From JAGPHI01 sp036641735 (GTDB lineage Bacteria; Bacillota; Clostridia; Oscillospirales; Ruminococcaceae): a stretch of DNA of 5,563 nucleotides. The DNA is taken from positions 1 to 5,563 of the forward strand of contig JAVWEG010000100.1 in the NCBI GenBank assembly GCA_036641735.1, in the 5' to 3' direction. Shown here in pieces: positions 1-4,920 of this stretch (position 1 is the stretch's first letter; each line of letters starts with the position of its first letter). The notes below the pieces were generated by a model. It made no database searches. It saw nothing but the letters and a program-made list of their open reading frames with translations, and was not told the DNA's origin. Both the position numbers and the translations under genes were made by a program.

Positions 1-48
1 ATCTTGTTTTGCATCTTTAGCTCTACTCAAACTACCGTTTTTTGCCAT
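1..48 (-). CDS. N-terminus of a probable EcoRI-type adenine-specific DNA methyltransferase (partial)
   Basis: Sixteen codons on the minus strand read MAKNGSLSRAKDAKQD and then leave the window. The ATG at 48-46 is preceded by a strong Shine-Dalgarno (GGAGG at 59-55, 6-nt spacing), so this is a real gene start. From memory, the pattern M-A-x-N-x-S-L-x-x-A-K-x-A-K-x-D is how many EcoRI-family adenine methyltransferases begin, just before a conserved DEFYTQ-type segment. M.EcoRI itself has a related KAKKSKSDEFYTQ stretch. If right, the protein would methylate adenine in a short palindromic target and belong to a restriction-modification system or be an orphan methylase. No catalytic motif is visible, so the function rests only on N-terminal resemblance. 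The gene start is well supported; the family call is moderate. Confidence 0.5.
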   Translation of the reverse strand, partial: MAKNGSLSRAKDAKQD

Positions 49-68
49 AAGCTTCCTCCGCTTTTTTC

Positions 69-96
69 ATATTATTCATTTATCTCGTCAACTCAA
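69..96 (-). promoter_or_regulatory. Candidate promoter of the left-edge gene
   Basis: On the minus strand, TTGAGT (96-91, 4/6 to TTGACA) is followed after 16 nt by TAATAT (74-69, 4/6 to TATAAT). Transcription would begin about 20 nt before the ATG at 48, just upstream of the SD. An alternative -35, TTGACG at 91-86, has no well-spaced -10. Seen directly as sequence; its use as a promoter is inference. Confidence 0.35.
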
Positions 97-102
97 GAAA
101 TT

Positions 103-125
103 TGCTTAGAACAGTTCGTGCTTAG
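103..125. repeat. Short direct repeat TGCTTAG x2
   Basis: The heptamer TGCTTAG occurs at 103-109 and again at 119-125, 16 bp apart start to start. It lies just upstream of the candidate promoter of the left-edge gene. It could be a tandem protein-binding site for that promoter, but a seven-base repeat in AT-rich DNA may be chance. Confidence 0.25.
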
Positions 126-129
126 TATC

Positions 130-159
130 GATGTGTTTTCACCATCGTAAAAACACATC
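130..159 (-). other. Stem-loop downstream of the rRNA methyltransferase gene
   Basis: GATGTGTTTT (130-139) and AAAACACATC (150-159) are perfect inverted repeats. In minus-strand RNA the stem continues inward by a U-G wobble, A-U and C-G to give 13 bp closing a GAUG tetraloop. On the plus strand the same wobble position is a C-A mismatch, so the structure is better formed in leftward transcripts. It begins 47 nt beyond the stop codon of the methyltransferase gene, where a transcript end would be expected. No U-tract follows, so it is not a textbook intrinsic terminator. It could instead stabilise or define a processed 3' end, or regulate readthrough into the left-edge gene. Confidence 0.5.
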
Positions 160-206
160 TTCGGTTGAGTAATCAGTTTTGATACTACGCTAAAACCCGA
201 GTAAAA

Positions 207-1571
207 TCAAGGCTTCTGGCGTGACATCAACACCACACACTCAACGTGCCTTGTTCTTGGGAACATATCTACGGGCTGAATGGCGCTTACTTTATAGCCT
301 TGCTTTACAAGGCTGCGGCAGTCGCGCGCGGCGGTGGATACATTGCAGCTTACCATTACTATTCGCTGTGGTGCCATTAAAGTTATAGCGCTTATAGTTT
401 GCTCGTCGCAGCCTTTGCGCGGTGGATCCACTATTATTACATCTGGTTTTATTCCCTCTTTTTGCAGTGATACGGCAGCTTTTCCGGCATCTCCGCAAAT
501 AAAACGAGTGTTCGTAAGCCCCATTTGTTCTGCACTTTTTATAGCGCTTTCAATTGCCTCGGGTACTATTTCTACACCGATAAGCTCCTTACATTCGTGA
601 GCCATAGATAGCCCTATTGTGCCTGCTCCACAATATAAATCCAATAGCTTGTCGTCGGATTTTACGTCGGCAAATAGCGATGCCACTGCATATAAACGTT
701 CGGCGCCGTGTGTGTTTACCTGAAAAAACGACAGAGGATTTAACGCTACAGGTACGCAACATAGCTCGTCTTGCAATGTGCCGTCACCGTACAATACTAT
801 GTTTTTGTTTCCTAAAATTACATTGGTACATTCTCTGTTAATATTAAGCGATATGGTTGATATCTCACTAAATGCGTTAGTGAGAGCTTTTACTATTTCT
901 TCTTGATATGGAAGTTTTTTGCCATTAATTACAAGGCATAGCATTACTGTGTTGTGCAAGACGGAATGGCGCATATATATATGACGTACCAGCCCTACTC
1001 GCTTTATTTCGTGATAAGTGCTTATCTTATATAGCGTCAGCAGCTCACATACTTTAGCTGCAATTTGCGTAAATATCTGCGGCTGCAAACGGCAATCGTT
1101 ACACTCTATTACTCTGTGGCTGCGCCCTGCAAAAAACCCCGAATGTACTACACCACAATCGTCTGTATACACAGGAAGCTGCACTTTATTGCGATAACGC
1201 TCGACTTCGGGAGAGGGTATAATATTTGCTACAGGCAAATCTATGCCGCCAAGCCGCAGCATAGCATCTGCTACAAAGCTTTGCTTTTCACTAAGCTCGC
1301 TTTCATAGCTGATATGGCGCAGCAAACAGCCGCCGCATTTGCCGAATAATTCACATTCGGGCTCTATTCTGTTTTTGCTTTGCGCGTGAAAGCTATCTAT
1401 TATGCCAAAGGCATAGCTGTTACTTACCTTTACTATTTTGCACAATATTTCATCACCGGGAGCGGAAAACGGTACAAATACAGCTTGCCCTTCATATTTG
1501 CCCACACCGTTGCCGTCGCTAGACAGCGACAAAATCTTGAGAGGAATAATTTGATTTTTGAATAACGACAT
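207..1571 (-). CDS. rlmD: 23S rRNA (uracil-5-)-methyltransferase, RlmD/RumA (TrmA) family
   Basis: This 454-residue protein is a complete SAM-dependent RNA uracil-C5 methyltransferase, expected in the cytoplasm on 23S rRNA. In Gram-positives such enzymes (RlmCD) modify U747 and/or U1939, so the exact target is not settled here. A TRAM RNA-binding domain spans about residues 3-60. The iron-sulfur ligands fit C73-x5-C79-x2-C82 plus C160 (CRLQ). The SAM-binding loop is LLDLYCGAGTIGLSMA (309-324), followed by DPPRKG (382-387), the nucleophile motif SCN with C409, and DMFPRTRHVE with the probable general base E444. All key residues are present, so it should be active. It starts immediately after the TAA of the upstream lipoprotein gene (TAAATG, no gap), with only a modest AGGT SD at 1581-1578 inside that gene. 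This suggests translational coupling and co-transcription. Family confidence is high; the precise uridine specificity is inferred. Confidence 0.93.
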   Translation of the reverse strand: MSLFKNQIIPLKILSLSSDGNGVGKYEGQAVFVPFSAPGDEILCKIVKVSNSYAFGIIDSFHAQSKNRIEPECELFGKCGGCLLRHISYESELSEKQSFVADAMLRLGGIDLPVANIIPSPEVERYRNKVQLPVYTDDCGVVHSGFFAGRSHRVIECNDCRLQPQIFTQIAAKVCELLTLYKISTYHEIKRVGLVRHIYMRHSVLHNTVMLCLVINGKKLPYQEEIVKALTNAFSEISTISLNINRECTNVILGNKNIVLYGDGTLQDELCCVPVALNPLSFFQVNTHGAERLYAVASLFADVKSDDKLLDLYCGAGTIGLSMAHECKELIGVEIVPEAIESAIKSAEQMGLTNTRFICGDAGKAAVSLQKEGIKPDVIIVDPPRKGCDEQTISAITLMAPQRIVMVSCNVSTAARDCRSLVKQGYKVSAIQPVDMFPRTRHVECVVLMSRQKP

Positions 1572-2489
1572 TTATTTACCTACAATTCCATACGGAAATA
1601 ATACTGTTTTATGCTCACTCATTCTGAGCGCGGTGTTGTTAATTACGGCTTCGCCGTGTAAAATATTGTCTATAAAGCTTGTAGCGGCGTTTATAATATC
1701 CTTATCAGGATAAGCGGAATATGCCAGTATTTTATTGTCCTCGGCAAGAGCATTAAGCATTGCACCATCGCCTACAGCCATAATAGGTATGCTCTTATCG
1801 GCATCACTTACAGCAAGCGATGCGCCTTTAGCGTTGGCAGCGCCACAGCTTACTATAAGCTCAATATCGGAATTGTCCGCTAAAAGCAGAGCGGCCGCTG
1901 TATAACATTCTTCTGTGGTGGTGCTGCTATTTGCTACAGATATGTCGGAATACACACCGAGGTCTGCTGCGCATTGTACCACTCCGTCACGTATAGAGCT
2001 ATCATCATAGCCTACAAAACCAATTTGCAGTATGCCATCAGCGTTTGTGTCGGTAATAATGCCGTCTTTAAAGTGTTCTCCTACAGAAAAGCCCAATGCT
2101 TCACCGCCGCTTTTTGCAGATGCTCCAATGTGCCACAGCTTATCAAAGCTATCCATCGTGTCGTTTGTGGGGCATACACCTAATAATATCAAATGAATAT
2201 CAGCGTTTTTGGCTAAAGCGGCAAGCTCGGTGCTTGTGCTTGCCACTATTAATTGCATATCGCTGTCAATAAATTGCTGCGCTTTGCTAATCATATCTGC
2301 ATTTTCGGTAACAATATATTCCGTCAAATACTTATCGTTGCAAGATAGCATAGGCTCGTTTAATACTAAAGCTGACGACGTATCAGATATAACGGTTATT
2401 TGGGGCTTGGCTTTTGTAAAAACGTTTAATGAGCTACAAGAGCAAAAGCTAAATGCAACACATAAAACGCAAAAAACGAGCTTTTTCAT
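1572..2489 (-). CDS. MglB-like periplasmic-binding-protein-fold lipoprotein (sugar-binding type)
   Basis: This 305-residue protein begins with a signal peptide (MKK, a hydrophobic core, then FCS before C18), so it is probably anchored as a lipoprotein outside the membrane. The -3 residue is Phe, a somewhat atypical lipobox. The rest reads as a two-lobe type-1 periplasmic binding protein. Aligned by eye with remembered E. coli galactose/glucose-binding MglB, it shares the stretch MDSFDKLWHIGASAKSGG (112-129; LDSYDKAYYVGTDSKESG in MglB), the calcium-loop pattern DTNADGILQ (147-155; DLNKDGQIQ), and a FPYGIVGK end resembling VPYVGVDK. Positions matching sugar contacts in MglB seem replaced. The start is secured by GGAGG at 2499-2495, 5 nt from the ATG. 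It lies 27 bp after the AraC-family gene and abuts the methyltransferase gene. No ABC permease or ATPase gene is in the window, so it may be an orphan binding protein or sensor. Fold confidence is high; ligand unknown. Confidence 0.8.
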   Translation of the reverse strand: MKKLVFCVLCVAFSFCSCSSLNVFTKAKPQITVISDTSSALVLNEPMLSCNDKYLTEYIVTENADMISKAQQFIDSDMQLIVASTSTELAALAKNADIHLILLGVCPTNDTMDSFDKLWHIGASAKSGGEALGFSVGEHFKDGIITDTNADGILQIGFVGYDDSSIRDGVVQCAADLGVYSDISVANSSTTTEECYTAAALLLADNSDIELIVSCGAANAKGASLAVSDADKSIPIMAVGDGAMLNALAEDNKILAYSAYPDKDIINAATSFIDNILHGEAVINNTALRMSEHKTVLFPYGIVGK

Positions 2490-2516
2490 TAAATCCTCCG
2501 AAATACTAATATATTG

Positions 2517-3359
2517 CTATACAGCAGGCTCTTGGCTCGCCAAATATTTGCTTGGCGGCATACCCTTGCTCTTTTTAAATACACGCGAAAAATAGAATTG
2601 GTCAAAAAAACCAACGGATACCGCAATTTCCGCAATCGATAAATGAGAGCTTTTTAACAAATAGCAAGCTTCACTGATGCGATAGCTAGTAAGATAATCG
2701 ATAGGCGATTGCCCCACATTGCTCATAAATACTCTGTATAAATGGCTGCGGCTCACCCCTACAGCTTTGGCAATATCATCAATGCTGATATCGTGAGAGT
2801 AGTTGAACTGAATATATTTAATGGCATTTATCACATAAAGAGAGCTGGAGCTTGTGGAATGAGTGTCCATTTCAGCGGCTTCTTGCATAAGCTGCGCTAT
2901 AAAAATATATAAATATCCCACCATTAATGCTTCGTTACGTGCGCTAAGCCCACGCGATAAAAATATATCGAGCAAAGCTTTTTTTACATTTTCTCCGCTT
3001 TTACAATGATGAATAGGCATATTTTCTTTAAACGGTAGCTGCAAAACAAGTTTGTTTGCACACGCGCCATTAAAACCTACCCAATAATACTCCCACGGCT
3101 CTTTGACGTCTGCTGAATATGTAATAAGCTGGCTTGGCTTTGCCAAAAACAAATCTCCGGCAGAAAGCTCGTATGCCGTACCGTTTACAGTATAGCTACC
3201 GTGTCCGCTCACCACATAATGGATAAGATAATGGTCACGAACGGCAGGCCCCCAGGTGTATCCGCTTTCACAGCTTTGCAGCCCACAGTTAAAAATAGAC
3301 AGCTCTACATTATCCGTATAGTTTTGTTTAAATGATTGCTTGTAAGTGCTGCTCAACAT
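2517..3359 (-). CDS. AraC-family transcriptional regulator with cupin sensor domain
   Basis: About 280 residues. An N-terminal AraC-type cupin effector domain (roughly 15-150) includes the characteristic KEPWEYYWVGFNG segment (86-98), found in MsmR/RafR-like sugar regulators of Firmicutes. The C-terminal DNA-binding domain has two helix-turn-helices: ISIDDIAKAVGVSRSHLYRV (191-210) and a second around 240-266 (LSIAEIAVSVGFFDQFYFSR region), ending with the family's P-x-x-Y motif. It probably binds DNA as a dimer and responds to a sugar. It is divergent from a galactokinase-family gene and upstream of an MglB-like lipoprotein, so control of both is the natural inference, as is autoregulation. 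Three in-frame starts exist (GTG 3365, ATG 3362, ATG 3359). AGGGAG at 3370-3365 overlaps the GTG and is best spaced (5 nt) from ATG 3359, which I chose. The protein is complete with no broken motif. Confidence 0.9.
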   Translation of the reverse strand: MLSSTYKQSFKQNYTDNVELSIFNCGLQSCESGYTWGPAVRDHYLIHYVVSGHGSYTVNGTAYELSAGDLFLAKPSQLITYSADVKEPWEYYWVGFNGACANKLVLQLPFKENMPIHHCKSGENVKKALLDIFLSRGLSARNEALMVGYLYIFIAQLMQEAAEMDTHSTSSSSLYVINAIKYIQFNYSHDISIDDIAKAVGVSRSHLYRVFMSNVGQSPIDYLTSYRISEACYLLKSSHLSIAEIAVSVGFFDQFYFSRVFKKSKGMPPSKYLASQEPAV

Positions 3360-3364
3360 CATCA

Positions 3365-3370
3365 CTCCCT
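3365..3370 (-). promoter_or_regulatory. Ribosome binding site of the AraC-family gene (decides the start)
   Basis: AGGGAG on the minus strand ends on the first base of the possible GTG start at 3365. That rules out GTG, leaves ATG 3362 with only 2 nt spacing, and favours ATG 3359 with 5 nt. Confidence 0.6.
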
Positions 3371-3387
3371 ACATTTTGCAAGTTTTC

Positions 3388-3400
3388 GTACTTTTAGTAC
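3388..3400. repeat. 13-bp palindrome at the predicted araC-type transcription start
   Basis: GTACT-TTT-AGTAC is a perfect inverted repeat with 5-bp arms and a 3-bp centre. It directly follows the -10 box of the leftward promoter and is centred at 3394, where transcription of the AraC-family gene is predicted to begin. A protein bound here would block that promoter, so a repressor or autoregulatory operator is plausible. Function is inferred from placement. Confidence 0.4.
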
Positions 3401-3429
3401 ATTATAACAGCTTAGTCAACAAAAGTCCA
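3401..3429 (-). promoter_or_regulatory. Promoter of the AraC-family/lipoprotein/methyltransferase operon
   Basis: On the minus strand, a -35 TGGACT (3429-3424, 4/6 to consensus) lies 17 nt before a perfect TATAAT (3406-3401). The -10 is preceded by TGT, giving an extended -10 (TGnTATAAT). The start would be near 3394, leaving a leader of about 35 nt that contains the AGGGAG site. The match to sigma-A consensus is good and no other candidate in this gap competes. Confidence 0.65.
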
Positions 3430-3431
3430 TA

Positions 3432-3446
3432 AAATTGTTGCAATTT
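3432..3446. repeat. 15-bp inverted repeat midway between divergent promoters (candidate operator)
   Basis: AAATTG-TTG-CAATTT is a perfect inverted repeat with 6-bp arms. Its centre (3439) sits almost exactly midway between the predicted starts at about 3394 and 3485, and between the two -35 boxes (3424-3429 and 3451-3456). A single bound regulator would be about 45 bp upstream of both starts, a usual activator position. The AraC-family protein encoded alongside is the obvious candidate ligand, though many AraC proteins bind direct repeats instead. Confidence 0.45.
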
Positions 3447-3450
3447 AATG

Positions 3451-3478
3451 TTTACTAAATATTTGTTTCGTTTATAAT
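3451..3478 (+). promoter_or_regulatory. Promoter of the galactokinase-family gene
   Basis: TTTACT (3451-3456, 4/6 to TTGACA), a 16-nt spacer and a perfect TATAAT (3473-3478). Transcription would start near 3485, giving a leader of about 29 nt that includes the SD. The weak -35 suits an activator-dependent promoter, in keeping with the inverted repeat just upstream. Confidence 0.6.
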
Positions 3479-3513
3479 GATATTAAAGAATAAATTTATG
3501 AAAAGGTGATAAT

Positions 3514-4812
3514 ATGTCCAAATATAAGCAGCTTTTATCCGAAATAAACGCAGGTGCCTACGATGAAACATTTGCAAAGCTTTATTCTACCAAACAAGAT
3601 ATTGTCTTGCAGCAGCGCAAGCGCTATAGCGATGCTGTTGAGGAATTTGTAGGTTTATATGGAGACAGCAAAGATTTAAGCCTGTATTCTGCGCCCGGCC
3701 GCACAGAGATAGGCGGCAATCATACAGACCATAATAATGGTATAGTTATGGCGGCGGCAGTAAATCTTGATATTATAGCAGTAGTTGCTAAAAATGATGA
3801 AAATATAGCAAGATTAAAGTCTTTTGGTTTTGCAAATACAGATGTAGTAGAGCTTGAACAGCTAAAACCGATAGATAAAGAATATGGGCGTTCTGCATCG
3901 CTTTTGCGCGGAATGGCGGCAGGCATTGTAAAGCAGGGCGGTAAAATAGGTGGATTTGATGCGTATACTACGTCAGATGTATTGCGCGGCTCAGGGCTTT
4001 CAAGCTCGGCTGCATTTGAAGTGATTATAGGACAAATATTTAACGGAGAATATAATAATAATTTCTTTGATGCAGTAGAAATTGCTAAAATCAGTCAATA
4101 TGCAGAAAACGTTTTTTTTAACAAACCAAGCGGACTTATGGACCAAACTGCCTGTGCGGTAGGCAGTGCGATGACAATAGATTTTAAAGATTCTAAAAAC
4201 CCAATAGTAAACGAGGTGCCGTTTAATCTTGATAAACACGGATTTGCACTGTGCATTACTGATACGAAGGGCAGCCACGCTGACCTTACAGACGACTATA
4301 CAGCAATACGCCGTGAGATGGAAAATGTGGCACAGCACTTTGGAAAAACAGTGCTACGTGAAGTGAATGAAGAAGAATTTTATTCCTGTATCCCACAAAT
4401 ACGCAGTAAATACGGCGATAGAGCGGTACTGCGCGCCATACACTTTTTTAACGATTGTAAGCGCGCTTTGCAATTGTGCGAGGCAATAAAACAAGATGAT
4501 TTTGAACGCTTTTTGTCGTTGATAATTACAGGCGGACATTCTTCATTTGAATACAATCAAAACGCATACAGCATCAGTAAGCCTACCGAGCAGGGTGTGG
4601 CACTGGGCTGTGCATTAAGCGAACGTGTACTTGCAGGCTGTGGAGCGTGGCGCTTGCAGGGCGGTGGATTTGCAGGTACTATTCAGGCTTTTGTACCTTA
4701 TAATAAGCTCTCGGAATATTGTAATACACTAAACAATGTGTTTGGAGACGATGCGTGTCACGTACTTTCCGTGAGAAACTATGGCGCTATATCAGTAGAA
4801 AAAAGCTTATAA
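3514..4812 (+). CDS. galK: Galactokinase-family GHMP sugar kinase
   Basis: A 432-residue cytoplasmic GHMP kinase expected to phosphorylate the C1 hydroxyl of galactose with ATP, the entry step of the Leloir pathway. Visible motifs in order: the galactokinase signature region GRTEIGGNHTDHNNG (62-76), the ATP-loop motif GSGLSSSAA (159-167), GLMDQ (207-211) with probable catalytic base D210, DDYTAIRREM (260-269), and the C-terminal GGGFAG (383-388). It is about 40 residues longer than E. coli GalK, mostly as an N-terminal extension. In classical enzymes the first motif is GRVNLIGEHTDYN; here the Glu contacting galactose is replaced by Asn69 and the Tyr by His73. This GGNHTDH form recurs in Clostridia as I recall, and its true sugar may differ from galactose. 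AGGTGAT at 3504-3510 supports the ATG. No galT or galE is in the window. Family assignment is secure, substrate less so. Confidence 0.88.
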   Translation: MSKYKQLLSEINAGAYDETFAKLYSTKQDIVLQQRKRYSDAVEEFVGLYGDSKDLSLYSAPGRTEIGGNHTDHNNGIVMAAAVNLDIIAVVAKNDENIARLKSFGFANTDVVELEQLKPIDKEYGRSASLLRGMAAGIVKQGGKIGGFDAYTTSDVLRGSGLSSSAAFEVIIGQIFNGEYNNNFFDAVEIAKISQYAENVFFNKPSGLMDQTACAVGSAMTIDFKDSKNPIVNEVPFNLDKHGFALCITDTKGSHADLTDDYTAIRREMENVAQHFGKTVLREVNEEEFYSCIPQIRSKYGDRAVLRAIHFFNDCKRALQLCEAIKQDDFERFLSLIITGGHSSFEYNQNAYSISKPTEQGVALGCALSERVLAGCGAWRLQGGGFAGTIQAFVPYNKLSEYCNTLNNVFGDDACHVLSVRNYGAISVEKSL

Positions 4813-4852
4813 ATGTTTAAAAAACAGGCAAAAAGCAGTAAATATGAAAAGT

Positions 4853-4881
4853 TTGACATTTGAACATCTCACTTGTATAAT
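4853..4881 (+). promoter_or_regulatory. Perfect-consensus sigma-A promoter of the HD-GYP-type gene
   Basis: TTGACA (4853-4858), exactly 17 nt, TATAAT (4876-4881): both boxes match consensus fully. The start would be near 4888, leaving a leader of about 33 nt with AGGAAA at 4909-4914. The promoter lies 40 bp after the galactokinase-family stop codon. No terminator hairpin is visible between them, so readthrough from upstream is also possible. Confidence 0.8.
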
Positions 4882-4920
4882 ATATTTATTGGTAATTATA
4901 TTTTGTATAGGAAAAAATAA

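Noticed and set aside
120..190. Integron-type attC or phage attachment site in the left gap
   Set aside because: The nested inverted repeats lack the attC core boxes, and there is no integrase or flanking direct duplication in view.
2538..2557. Stem-loop CGCCAA...TTGGCG near the end of the AraC-family gene, considered as a terminator or attenuator
   Set aside because: The stem is only 6 bp, lies within coding sequence and has no U-tract; the next gene follows 27 bp after the stop with a strong SD. Probably incidental.
2209..2595. Open frame of 128 codons on the plus strand across the lipoprotein/regulator junction
   Set aside because: It lies opposite two well-supported genes, has no convincing SD and no recognisable domain; an antisense shadow.
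3498..3509. Tiny upstream reading frame (ATG AAA AGG TGA) in the leader of the galactokinase-family gene
   Set aside because: It has no SD of its own, and its last codons are simply the SD of the real gene. Most likely chance.
3366..3513. CcpA-type catabolite-repression site in the divergent region
   Set aside because: No stretch fits the catabolite-response-element pattern with its central CG and flanking arms.
4000..4338. Open frame of 112 codons on the minus strand within the galactokinase-family gene
   Set aside because: It overlaps a clearly coding stretch with intact kinase motifs; a shadow frame.
4813..4852. Possible terminator between the galactokinase-family gene and the HD-GYP-type promoter
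   Set aside because: The stretch is A-rich with no hairpin of useful length, so no terminator is called.
4873..4909. TTGTATA repeated at 4873-4879 and 4903-4909 around the HD-GYP-type start
   Set aside because: The first copy overlaps the -10 box and the second precedes the SD; short, AT-rich and easily chance.
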